25,059 nt of DNA from JBGQDM01 sp041495845. GTDB lineage: Bacteria; Acidobacteriota; Terriglobia; Terriglobales; Acidobacteriaceae. Positions 1 to 6,392 of the stretch are shown piece by piece. The DNA lies in the NCBI GenBank assembly GCA_041495845.1, contig JBGQDM010000043.1:1-25059 (forward strand), read 5' to 3'. The notes below the pieces were generated by a model, which made no database searches, was not told the origin of the DNA, and saw only the letters and a list, made by a program, of their open reading frames with translations. Every line of letters starts with the position of its first letter. Positions within the stretch are counted from its first letter, which is position 1. The translations under genes were made by a program, and so were the position numbers.

Positions 1-419
1 ACCTGTCTTCCGAACTCGGCTTCTCGCGTGAGCATCGCAACATCAACATCCGGCGCATCGGGTTTGTGGCGGCGGAGATCACCAAGAACGGCGGCATCGC
101 GATTTGCGCTCCCATCGCACCTTACGATTCAGTGCGCAAGGAGGTACGCGAACTGGTGGAACCGCAAGGTGGATTTATTCTGGTCTACATTTCCACCTCC
201 ATCGAAGTCTGCGAACAGCGCGACCGCAAGGGTCTGTATGCCAAAGCCCGCGCCGGGCTGGTCAAGGAGTTCACCGGCATCTCCGATCCGTACGAAGTAC
301 CGGCGGACGCGGACATGGTGATTGACACCGGCGATCTGGCGCCTGAAGAAGCGGCGCAGGAGATCATCCTTCACCTGGAACGCCAGGGTTACATTGGCGT
401 GAACGGGAAGGACAACTGA
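1..419 (+). CDS. cysC: Adenylylsulfate (APS) kinase domain, C-terminal part (5' end outside window)
   Basis: The reading frame is open from base 3 to the TGA at 417-419 and gives the last 138 residues. APS kinase phosphorylates adenylylsulfate to PAPS in sulfate activation. The visible part has the family blocks LGFSREHR, NIRRIGFVAAEI, NGGIAICAPIAPY, a lid-like segment with RDRKGLYAKARAG, and FTGISDPYEVP, followed by the usual C-terminal helix. The P-loop lies upstream of the window. The AICAPIAPY and KGLYAKARAG wording resembles the kinase half of fused ATP sulfurylase/APS kinases, so this may be the C-terminal domain of a bifunctional protein; the window cannot settle that. A strong terminator follows, and cysQ, which removes the PAP by-product of PAPS use, comes next on the same strand. 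Confidence 0.9.
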   Translation, partial: LSSELGFSREHRNINIRRIGFVAAEITKNGGIAICAPIAPYDSVRKEVRELVEPQGGFILVYISTSIEVCEQRDRKGLYAKARAGLVKEFTGISDPYEVPADADMVIDTGDLAPEEAAQEIILHLERQGYIGVNGKDN

Positions 420-440
420 ATTAAGATTGTGGCTGGGTAG

Positions 441-472
441 AGGGGAGCGGCACACCGTCGCTCCCCTTTTTT
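441..472 (+). terminator. Intrinsic terminator after the APS kinase gene
   Basis: A perfect 9-bp stem, AGGGGAGCG (441-449) with CGCTCCCCT (459-467), can extend by a G-T and a C-G pair to leave a 5-nt ACACC loop. Six T residues (467-472) follow directly. It starts 22 bases after the stop codon and probably separates this transcript from cysQ. Confidence 0.9.
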
Positions 473-503
473 ACAAGCTGGCTTATGATCGAGTCTCGGC
501 AGA

Positions 504-1301
504 ATGAACGCTAGTCAGGAAATTTTCGCGCGCATCCAAGCGGGGCTGGAAGAAGCCCGCCACGTGCTCTCGCGTTTTACTTCGGGAGCGATTCACACCG
601 AATACAAATCCGGACATGATCCGGTGACCGAAGCCGACCGGGCGGTGGATGCAGTGCTGCATCGCACGCTGCTGCGTCCGGAAGAGGGCTGGCTTTCCGA
701 AGAGAGCGTGGACGACCTGGTGCGGTTGGAACGGCGGCATGTCTGGGTGGTGGATCCGCTCGACGGCACGCGTGAGTTTGTGGAAGGAATTCCCGAGTGG
801 TGTGTCTCGGTGGCGTTTGTGGAAGATGGGCGCGCCATCGCGGGAGGCATTTGCAATCCGGCGACCGACGAACTGATCGTCGGCAGCCTGGAAGCAGGCG
901 TGTTCTACAACGGCCAGCCGGCGCGGACCACCGAGCGCGCTTCCGTGGACGGGGCCACCGTGCTGGCGAGCCGCAGTGAAATGAAGCGCGGCGAGTGGGA
1001 CGTCTTTCAGAACTCTCCGCTCCAGGTGAAGCCCATGGGGTCGGTGGCCTACAAACTGGGACTGGTGGCGGCAGGCAAAGCCGACGCTACCTGGACGCTC
1101 ACGCCGAAGCATGAATGGGATGTAGCCGCCGGCGTAGCGTTGGTCGAGAGTGGCGGCGGAACCGTGCGCACGCTGGATGACTCTCCCGTCGTGTTCAACC
1201 GGCGCAAGCCGAAACTTTCTGGATTGATTGCTACCGGGTCAAGACTCGCACCCGAGTTGCTGAGCCTGCTCAAGCCGCACCTGAAAACAACTGTGAGGTA
1301 G
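504..1301 (+). CDS. cysQ: 3'(2'),5'-bisphosphate nucleotidase / inositol monophosphatase family (CysQ-like)
   Basis: This 265-residue protein is a Mg-dependent phosphatase of the inositol monophosphatase fold. Metal-site motifs are visible: DPVTEAD (39-45), WLSEES (63-68), WVVDPLDGTREF (81-92) and EWDVAAGVAL (204-213), all with the ligand acidic residues intact. CysQ hydrolyses PAP to AMP and keeps PAPS-using reactions from being inhibited. The position directly after an APS kinase gene favours that role over inositol phosphate hydrolysis, though family members overlap in substrate. Length is typical and no signal peptide is seen, so it should be cytoplasmic. The ATG at 504 is the first start after the upstream terminator; its ribosome-binding site is weak. 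The gene runs convergently into the kinase gene at 1393. Confidence 0.85.
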   Translation: MNASQEIFARIQAGLEEARHVLSRFTSGAIHTEYKSGHDPVTEADRAVDAVLHRTLLRPEEGWLSEESVDDLVRLERRHVWVVDPLDGTREFVEGIPEWCVSVAFVEDGRAIAGGICNPATDELIVGSLEAGVFYNGQPARTTERASVDGATVLASRSEMKRGEWDVFQNSPLQVKPMGSVAYKLGLVAAGKADATWTLTPKHEWDVAAGVALVESGGGTVRTLDDSPVVFNRRKPKLSGLIATGSRLAPELLSLLKPHLKTTVR

Positions 1302-1312
1302 TCGCCGAAGCG

Positions 1313-1332
1313 GGACAAGCCAGAACTTGTCC
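1313..1332. other. Inverted repeat downstream of cysQ
   Basis: GGACAAG (1313-1319) and CTTGTCC (1326-1332) form a perfect 7-bp stem around a 6-nt loop, 12 bases after the cysQ stop. No T-run follows on either strand, so it is at most a weak terminator or an RNA 3'-end structure. Confidence 0.4.
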
Positions 1333-1349
1333 GAGCTTAGTTCGGATGT

Positions 1350-1367
1350 GCAGGTGAGGGCACCTGC
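1350..1367. repeat. AGGG-loop hairpin, copy 1 (convergent junction cysQ / CpsD-like kinase)
   Basis: GCAGGTG (1350-1356), AGGG loop (1357-1360) and CACCTGC (1361-1367) form a perfect 7-bp hairpin. It shares its layout with copies at 8814-8833 and 24728-24747. Relative to those, two stem pairs differ by compensatory changes (A-T for G-C and T-A for C-G), which keeps the fold. No T-run adjoins this copy. Confidence 0.6.
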
Positions 1368-1392
1368 CCCTACCCAAACAATTCCACACTGC

Positions 1393-2208
1393 CTAAGAAG
1401 TAGAATCTGCTGCGCTGCCGTTGAGAACAAATCCCAGCAGCTGCTCCTCGGGAAATTCCAGGCGTGCTTTGTGGGCGGCGTCCGAGGACGCGGTTTGGGA
1501 ACGCACCACCATCAACACACCATCGCAGAACTTGGCCAGTTCACTGGCGTCAGGAAAAGAAACGGCCGTGGGCGCATCCACAATGATCCAGTCGAACAGC
1601 GCCTCCAGCCGGGCCAGCAAGCTAGGCCACCGGCCGTTGTTCACGACTTCAGAAGCGTTGCCGACCGTCCGGCCCGCTGGGAGAAAAAACAAACCTTCCA
1701 TGGCGCCGCGCTGCAGCACCGCAACTTCATCGACTCCACCGAGCAGGTAGTCAGACAAGCCCGGCGTGGAATGGGCACCGAAAGCCCCGTGCAGGCTGGG
1801 GGCGCGCAAGTCGGCGTCAATCAGCAGCACGCGATTGCCCGTCTTTTGCACGCATGCTTGCGCCAGATTCGCGGCCACGAACGACTTCCCTTCCTTGGGC
1901 AAGGCGCTGGTCACGAGAATGCGCTTCACGGGTTGGCGCTCGCGCATCTGCAGCAGACGGGCATGGAGCATGCGAAACTCTTCCCGGCCGTGCACCTGTT
2001 CATCGCTGGAGAAAAACAGCATGGTGCGAGGGTCGGGTTCCCACGCGGTGAAGGCAGACTGTCCTAACCTCTCGGCGGTGACGTGCGGCAGGGCCTCGGT
2101 CGGAGTGCTGGGAGGTTCTGCCACCACCAGCATGTCCGGCAGGCGGGGGCTTTCCAGCGGCGGGCGTTCCTGTTCGGCCCGCCGGAGCGCTTCATGGATG
2201 CGGCTCAC
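1393..2208 (-). CDS. CpsD/CapB-like P-loop ATPase (bacterial tyrosine-kinase family, exosortase/EPS type)
   Basis: The 271-residue product begins MSRIHEALRRAEQE, an opening common in the soluble autokinases of exosortase/PEP-CTERM polysaccharide loci. The MinD/BY-kinase signature is present: Walker A ALPKEGKS (102-109), Walker A' VLLIDADLR (127-135) and Walker B WIIVDAPT (207-214). In BY-kinases this fold autophosphorylates a C-terminal tyrosine cluster and controls polysaccharide polymerisation. Here the C terminus has no tyrosine; the only one in the protein is Tyr154. Autophosphorylation of the classical kind is therefore doubtful, and it may work as an ATPase switch. There is no Wzz-like membrane domain. 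It starts inside the stop of the upstream ATPase gene (ATGA overlap at 2205-2208), so translation is probably coupled. Confidence 0.8.
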   Translation of the reverse strand: MSRIHEALRRAEQERPPLESPRLPDMLVVAEPPSTPTEALPHVTAERLGQSAFTAWEPDPRTMLFFSSDEQVHGREEFRMLHARLLQMRERQPVKRILVTSALPKEGKSFVAANLAQACVQKTGNRVLLIDADLRAPSLHGAFGAHSTPGLSDYLLGGVDEVAVLQRGAMEGLFFLPAGRTVGNASEVVNNGRWPSLLARLEALFDWIIVDAPTAVSFPDASELAKFCDGVLMVVRSQTASSDAAHKARLEFPEEQLLGFVLNGSAADSTS

Positions 2209-3158
2209 GGCTTCCTGCTCTTGGGAAATTCCGGTTCCACGCCGCGCAGGCGGTCCGCCAGATTCGAAAGCGCCTTGATCGCATCGGTCACGTCAGAGTT
2301 GGCCCTTGGTTCTGGCGCAGGGGCCAACGGCGGCTCTTCCACCTCGACATCGCCCAGATCAAAGTCACGCGCCACGGCGTCAATCACGACGGGGTAAATC
2401 ACTTTTTGCTGGTCTACAAAGGCGCTGACCAGCGCATGCTCACACAGCAAATTGATGACACGTGGAATTCCGCTCGAGTAACGGTAGACCTGCAACAAAG
2501 CTTCGGGATCGAAAATCAGGCGTCCGTCGGAACCGGCCACGCGCAAGCGCCGGTCGACGTAGGCTTGCGTCTCCGGGATGGTGAGCGGGTGCGTCTTGGC
2601 CCGCAACGTGACCCGCTGGCGGAGTTGGCGCAGGTGTGGCTGACGCAGCTTGAGTTCCAGCTCGGGTTGGCCCACGAGAACGATCTGCAGCAGTTTCTCG
2701 GTGAACGTCTCCAGGTTGGTCAGCAGCCGAATCTCTTCCAGCACTTCATCGGAGAGGTTCTGCGCTTCGTCAATGATCAGGACCGCGGTTTCGCCGGCGC
2801 GGTAGCGATTGAGCAGCCAGTTATAGAGCTGCAACAGCACCTGGCTCTTCATCCGCGAGTCGCACGTAATGCCAAAATCCGCCATCACAAAATCGAGGAA
2901 CTGCATGGTGTTGAGGCGCGAGTTGAAAATGAACGCTGTAGCCACCTGCTGTACCCGCAGCCATTCCAGCAGCTTGTTCACCAGCGTGGTCTTGCCCGTA
3001 CCCACTTCGCCGGTGAGCATGACGAAACCCTTACGGCTCTGGATGCCATAGGTCAAACAGGCCAACGCTTCTTCCGTATGCCGCGTCAGAAACAGATAGC
3101 GCGGGTCCGGGTTCACGTTGAACGGGTTCGCTTTGAGTCCGAAAAATTCCTTGTACAT
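2205..3158 (-). CDS. ExeA/GspA-like AAA ATPase (exosortase/EPS-associated type)
   Basis: This 317-residue protein opens MYKEFFGLKANPFNVNPDPRY, the standard N terminus of ExeA-type ATPases. It has Walker A GEVGTGKT (50-57), Walker B LIIDEAQ (127-133), a sensor-type stretch VLVGQPEL, and an arginine-rich block around RQLRQRV. A proline-rich linker (about 275-290) leads to a short helical tail. ExeA itself helps assemble the type II secretion pore and has a membrane and peptidoglycan-binding region, but no transmembrane segment or peptidoglycan domain is visible here. Soluble versions usually sit beside CpsD-type kinases and sigma54 regulators at exosortase loci, which matches this order. SD-like AGGA precedes the ATG by a few bases. 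The gene lies 48 bp after the regulator gene upstream and overlaps the kinase gene by 4 bp. Confidence 0.85.
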   Translation of the reverse strand: MYKEFFGLKANPFNVNPDPRYLFLTRHTEEALACLTYGIQSRKGFVMLTGEVGTGKTTLVNKLLEWLRVQQVATAFIFNSRLNTMQFLDFVMADFGITCDSRMKSQVLLQLYNWLLNRYRAGETAVLIIDEAQNLSDEVLEEIRLLTNLETFTEKLLQIVLVGQPELELKLRQPHLRQLRQRVTLRAKTHPLTIPETQAYVDRRLRVAGSDGRLIFDPEALLQVYRYSSGIPRVINLLCEHALVSAFVDQQKVIYPVVIDAVARDFDLGDVEVEEPPLAPAPEPRANSDVTDAIKALSNLADRLRGVEPEFPKSRKP

Positions 3159-3206
3159 AGATCCTGCCTATGCTCTTGTCTTTGTCACGCTCACCACTTC
3201 TCTTCC

Positions 3207-4109
3207 CTACGATGCTCCATACTCTTCGCAGCCGATCTGTTTCAATTTGTAGAGCAGCGCCTTGTAGCTGATCTGCAACTCCTGCGCGGCGCGGCGCCGG
3301 TTCCAGCGGGTGCGATTCAACACCTGGAGAATCAGCTCGCGTTCCGCTTCGCGCGACGCCGCCCGCGAAGCTTCCTTCAGCGACAACCGCTCTCCCAACA
3401 CCGGCCGCAGTTTCCGTCCGGGTGGCAGCTTGTCTGCCCCGTTTCCGCCCTCGCCCTGCACCACCATGGTCTTCATGGCGCCTTCCAGTTCGCGCACGTT
3501 GCCCGGCCAGCCATACTCCTGCAGCCAGCGCTGCGTTTCCTCGCTCAGCTGCGGCACCGGACGGTGCATCTCGCGCGCGAACCGCTGCAGAAACAATTCT
3601 GTCAGCCGCGGAATCTCCTCGCGCCGCTGCCGCAACGGCGGCAGACTCAGCGCAATGCCGTTGATGCGATAGTACAGATCTTCGCGGAATCGCCCGGCCA
3701 GCACTTCCGCTTCCAGATCTCGGGTTGTGGTAAAAATCAAACGCGCACCGCCGTGACGGGAAGCGTCAATGCGCGGCAATATTTCCAGCAGCTTGGCCTG
3801 CGCCTCGGCACTCAGATTACCCACTTCCTCCAGCAACACCGTGCCACCGCTGAAGAGCGATGCTGCCCCGCTCTGCAACGCTTCCGGCGTCAGCGTAGCG
3901 CAATCTACCCGCGCCAGCGTCTGGTTCCGCCGCGCCGAAAGCTGATGAATGCGCACCGCCGTAGTGCGCTTACCGGCACCCGGCTCAGCCCGCAACAATA
4001 CTGGCGTGTCGCTGGCTGCCAACTCGCGCACCACCTGCTCCAGCGAGTCGGTGCCAGCGTTCGATCCGGCCAGACCAACTTCGTTCATTCTTACCAACTC
4101 GGTCGCCAT
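3207..4109 (-). CDS. Sigma54-activator-like AAA+ protein lacking the GAFTGA loop, with Fis-type HTH
   Basis: The 300-residue product is a shortened NtrC-family AAA+ domain plus a DNA-binding domain, with no sensory domain. Walker A is altered to AEPGAGKRT (41-49), and the Walker B core reads VLLEEV (91-96) where the family has FLDEI. The arginine-finger region FREDLYYRIN (141-150) and the WPGNVRELEG block (201-210) are kept. The segment that normally holds ESELFGYE-GAFTGA-KPG is missing: ASLFSGGT (83-90) runs straight into Walker B. Without GAFTGA it should not remodel sigma54 polymerase alone. A Fis-type HTH (about 257-292, WNRRRAAQELQISYKALLYK) remains. It probably heads an operon with the ATPase and kinase genes, behind a -24/-12-like sequence at 4213-4229. 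It could be an anti-activator, a hetero-oligomer partner, or a plain DNA-binding regulator. Confidence 0.8.
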   Translation of the reverse strand: MATELVRMNEVGLAGSNAGTDSLEQVVRELAASDTPVLLRAEPGAGKRTTAVRIHQLSARRNQTLARVDCATLTPEALQSGAASLFSGGTVLLEEVGNLSAEAQAKLLEILPRIDASRHGGARLIFTTTRDLEAEVLAGRFREDLYYRINGIALSLPPLRQRREEIPRLTELFLQRFAREMHRPVPQLSEETQRWLQEYGWPGNVRELEGAMKTMVVQGEGGNGADKLPPGRKLRPVLGERLSLKEASRAASREAERELILQVLNRTRWNRRRAAQELQISYKALLYKLKQIGCEEYGAS

Positions 4110-4212
4110 TGGGTGCTTCTACCTTCCACGCTCAGGGTGCAAAAGCGGGGTAGGCGACTTGCTGCCCGCTCCCGCGTAGGTTCCAGAAAGGAGGAATCCG
4201 AGTGTACTACTG

Positions 4213-4229
4213 AGCAAAGGTGATACCAA
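4213..4229 (-). promoter_or_regulatory. Candidate sigma54 (-24/-12) promoter for the regulator-ATPase-kinase operon
   Basis: On the minus strand the sequence reads TTGGTATCACCTTTGCT, with GG and GC exactly 10 bases apart and a full TTTGCT -12 element. The predicted start is near 4202, about 93 bases before the ATG at 4109. Upstream DNA (about 4255-4290) is AT-rich, and an imperfect inverted repeat ATTGCC-N13-GGCATT lies near -105. The match is by eye. Confidence 0.5.
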
Positions 4230-4289
4230 GCGCGGAGAGCATGGAAAATGGGTTGTTTGTAGTTAAGTAATTTATTTACAGATAGTTAC

Positions 4290-4318
4290 AGGGTAATGCC
4301 TCATCCAGGACTTGGCAA
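4290..4318 (-). promoter_or_regulatory. Weak sigma70-like promoter candidate upstream of the same operon
   Basis: On the minus strand TTGCCA (4313-4318), 17 bases, then TACCCT (4290-4295). The -35 is good and the -10 poor. It is an alternative to the -24/-12 sequence. Confidence 0.2.
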
Positions 4319-4349
4319 TGACGGAGGTCCGACTTTCTTCACTTTGGGG

Positions 4350-4371
4350 AAAAAAGGGAAAAAGACTTCCC
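4350..4371 (-). terminator. Intrinsic terminator after the sigma54 activator gene
   Basis: Read on the minus strand, GGGAA (4371-4367), a 6-nt loop, TTCCC (4360-4356) and then six T residues (4355-4350). It begins 23 bases after the activator stop. The 5-bp stem is short but the U-tract is good, and it would separate the activator from the operon downstream. Confidence 0.5.
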
Positions 4372-4393
4372 ACGCCCGGGGATCGCCGTCAAA

Positions 4394-5455
4394 TTACGCT
4401 GCGGGCAGGTTCTCAGCCGCCGCCACTACGACCGGCTTGCGCGTGCGATTTGACGGCAGACCAGCATCACGAATTTTGTAGAGCAATGCCCGGTAGCTGA
4501 TGCTGAGCGCTTTGGCCGACTGCTTGCGATTCCAGTGATGCGTCTGCAGCACTTTGAGGATCACCTTGCGTTCCAGTTCGCGCACGGCCTGCCGCGTCAA
4601 CTTCTTCAGCGAAATCGGGCCCTCGAGGTCCAGGTCAGGATTGAACAGGTCCGCTTCACGCGGCGCCAGATCGGTGCTGATCACATCCTCCGTCCCCAGA
4701 ATCACGTAGCGTTTGACCAGGTTTTCCAACTCGCGAATGTTTCCCGGCCAGTGATACTTCTTGAGCGCAACCAGCGCATTCGCTGAAAAGGCCAGTCCCC
4801 GGCAGTTGAACTTGCGGTTGTAGAGTTCGAGGAAATAGTTCGCGAGATCTTCGATATCTTCTTTGCGTTCACGCAGCGGCGGCACATGCAAATTCACCAC
4901 GTTGATGCGATAGAACAAGTCCTGCCGGAAAGTACCCGCCTCAATCTCGTGTTCCAGATTCCGGTTGGTGGCGCAGACCACGCGCACTTCCACCTTCTTG
5001 TCTTCCTGCGCCCCGATGCGGCAGAACTGCCCGTCCTGCAGCAACTGCAGCAATTTTGATTGCAGCGCGGGATCCAGTTCAGAGATTTCGTCCAGGAACA
5101 GCGTGCCCCGGTGCGCCAATTCCACCCGGCCCGGCTTCATGCCGTAAGCGCCGGTGAATGCGCCCTTCTCGTAGCCGAAGAGTTCGCTTTCCAGCAGCGT
5201 GCCCGGAATCGCCGGACAGTTCACTTTCACGTACGGGCCGCCCCGCCAGGGTGAGAGCTTGTGAATGAGCCGGGCCAGAATGTCCTTGCCGGTGCCGCTC
5301 TCCCCTTGAATCAAGACGGGGACGTTGGCGGCGGCAATTTTCTCCAGCCGGTCGCGCATGAGACGCATGGCATCAGAACGACCAAACACAATATTGTCAG
5401 GTGGAATCTCCCCGACGGGCTGCACAAACGGACTGGCTGCATTGCTCACGGGCAT
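4394..5455 (-). CDS. Sigma54-dependent transcriptional activator without sensory domain (PspF-like layout)
   Basis: The 353-residue product is an AAA+ domain plus Fis HTH. All activator motifs are intact: Walker A GESGTGKD (51-58), GAFTGA (98-103), Walker B TLFLDEI (118-124), arginine-finger region FRQDLFYRIN, and WPGNIRELENL. The HTH (about 300-333) reads WNRKQSAKALSISYRALLYK. The first 20 residues hold no receiver, GAF or PAS domain, so activity must be set by expression level or by a partner protein, as with PspF. Bacterial enhancer-binding proteins of this class hydrolyse ATP to open sigma54-RNA polymerase complexes. A -24/-12-like sequence and an upstream inverted repeat precede the gene, suggesting that it is itself sigma54-dependent, possibly autoregulated. 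A terminator follows at 4350-4371. Confidence 0.9.
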   Translation of the reverse strand: MPVSNAASPFVQPVGEIPPDNIVFGRSDAMRLMRDRLEKIAAANVPVLIQGESGTGKDILARLIHKLSPWRGGPYVKVNCPAIPGTLLESELFGYEKGAFTGAYGMKPGRVELAHRGTLFLDEISELDPALQSKLLQLLQDGQFCRIGAQEDKKVEVRVVCATNRNLEHEIEAGTFRQDLFYRINVVNLHVPPLRERKEDIEDLANYFLELYNRKFNCRGLAFSANALVALKKYHWPGNIRELENLVKRYVILGTEDVISTDLAPREADLFNPDLDLEGPISLKKLTRQAVRELERKVILKVLQTHHWNRKQSAKALSISYRALLYKIRDAGLPSNRTRKPVVVAAAENLPAA

Positions 5456-5499
5456 CTCGCTTCAGAAACTTGAGTCGGGGAGTAACGGCATGCATGTAA

Positions 5500-5517
5500 T
5501 TGCACCCCGAGCACCAA
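5500..5517 (-). promoter_or_regulatory. Candidate sigma54 (-24/-12) promoter for the activator gene
   Basis: The minus strand reads TTGGTGCTCGGGGTGCAA, with GG and GC separated by exactly 10 bases and TGCA at -12. The predicted start is near 5490, about 35 bases before the ATG at 5455. The inverted repeat at 5554-5582 lies about 78 bases upstream of that start. Confidence 0.45.
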
Positions 5518-5553
5518 ACGGATGCAGTTGGATCATCCTCCTCAGGAACATAA

Positions 5554-5582
5554 CCTAAGCGCAAGATTTATAAGCGTTTAGG
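5554..5582. promoter_or_regulatory. Inverted repeat, candidate enhancer (UAS) site
   Basis: CCTAAGCGC (5554-5562) and GCGTTTAGG (5574-5582) are inverted with one G-T mispair around an 11-base AT-rich centre. Related CTTAGG sequence follows at 5589-5594. The spacing and its place about 78 bases upstream of a candidate sigma54 start fit a dimeric Fis-type HTH site. Confidence 0.45.
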
Positions 5583-5662
5583 TCGATTCTTAGGGAGGAG
5601 AAGAGAGGGTCGGGAGTAGGCCAAGAGTGGCGCTTCTGCCACAAATGCGAGGGAAAAACATT

Positions 5663-6055
5663 TCACAGCGGGATAGATACTTTCCTTCGAGCAGGGGTCA
5701 GCCGGGTGGGAGTGGCCAGGGGCCGGGCGAACTTCATCCCCAGGAAATAGCAGCCATTCGCCTGTTCGACGCGGACCATGCGGGCGGCCAGGAGACGTTG
5801 ACTGGCGGGCAGTTTCGCCTCGCGGGCCAGTGGCGCGGTAGGGATTTCCAGTAGCAGCTTTGAATTCGGCGGGATCGGGCGCCGCACGGCGACTTGCGCT
5901 CCCCCGGCACTGATGTTCAAGGCAGTGGCAAACTCCAGTATTTCCTTACCTTTAGCATCACGGCTGCGAAGAAAGACCGGAATGGCGAGGGCGAGGCGCG
6001 GCCAACGGCGCCGCTCGCGAGTTATCCCTGACCCGTTGCTCCGGCTGGCATTCAC
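5663..6055 (-). CDS. PilZ domain protein (putative c-di-GMP receptor)
   Basis: A 130-residue protein consisting of little more than a PilZ domain. The two c-di-GMP contact motifs are recognisable: RxxxR within RERRRWPR (13-20) and NISAGG (47-52), the N/DxSxxG motif. The beta-barrel follows, with alternating hydrophobic strands to about residue 112 and a basic tail. PilZ proteins bind c-di-GMP and pass the signal to motility, secretion or polysaccharide machinery; no output domain is attached here. No signal peptide or membrane segment is seen. No ribosome-binding site precedes the ATG at 6055. It lies 207 bp upstream of the sigma54 activator gene on the same strand. Confidence 0.85.
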   Translation of the reverse strand: MNASRSNGSGITRERRRWPRLALAIPVFLRSRDAKGKEILEFATALNISAGGAQVAVRRPIPPNSKLLLEIPTAPLAREAKLPASQRLLAARMVRVEQANGCYFLGMKFARPLATPTRLTPARRKVSIPL

Positions 6056-6067
6056 GCAAGAAGTAGG

Positions 6068-6084
6068 GGCATCTGACGGGCCAA
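6068..6084 (-). promoter_or_regulatory. Weak candidate -24/-12 element upstream of the PilZ gene
   Basis: The minus strand has TTGGCCCGTCAGATGCC, with GG-N10-GC spacing and a good -24 half but a -12 half lacking the first T of TTGC. The predicted start would fall within a few bases of the ATG at 6055, so the transcript would be almost leaderless. Confidence 0.25.
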
Positions 6085-6288
6085 AACCGGTGTTGGCCAG
6101 AGAGTTGGCGGAGCAGATGGGCTCAGAGCCCCTTTTCTCCGTCCAACCCTCATTTCACGCCCCATTGCACCCGGTTATCCGCCACTGACATCCCAAGTCA
6201 TACCGGTTCGTCCGCCAGTCTTGCGGCTTGCTTGGAATTCCGGAGTGCAAGCTTTTTCCCTTCCGGGACAAGTAAGTTGCATTCCGCG
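6085..6288. other. Intergenic stretch between divergent PilZ and histidine kinase genes
   Basis: The whole gap is 6056-6392. Apart from the candidate elements at its two ends I see no coding sequence, RNA gene or clear repeat. A GG-N11-GC sequence at 6232-6249 has the wrong spacing for sigma54. Confidence 0.5.
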
Positions 6289-6317
6289 TTGACTTTGGCA
6301 GGGTCGTCGCTTACGAT
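6289..6317 (+). promoter_or_regulatory. Sigma70-like promoter of the histidine kinase / response regulator operon
   Basis: TTGACT (6289-6294), a 17-base spacer, then TACGAT (6312-6317). The predicted start near 6324 leaves a leader of about 70 bases. This is one of the best sigma70-type matches in the window. Confidence 0.6.
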
Positions 6318-6378
6318 TATGGTAAGTTTTTTCTCCCCAAACCAGCTCTACTCGTAGTTCCCTCCCCCGAACGAATGC

Positions 6379-6383
6379 AGGGA
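6379..6383 (+). promoter_or_regulatory. Ribosome-binding site favouring the start at 6393
   Basis: AGGGA lies 9 bases before the ATG at 6393. The in-frame ATG at 6375 has no such sequence upstream. Confidence 0.5.
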
Positions 6384-6392
6384 ATTTACGCT

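Noticed and set aside
2406..4223. A 605-codon open frame on the plus strand
   Set aside because: It is antisense to the ATPase and regulator genes, both of which have clear motifs; its translation is Gln/Arg/His-rich with no recognisable fold.
6232..6249. A sigma54-like TTGG...TGCA upstream of the histidine kinase
   Set aside because: GG and GC are 11 bases apart instead of 10, and a better sigma70-type promoter lies at 6289-6317.
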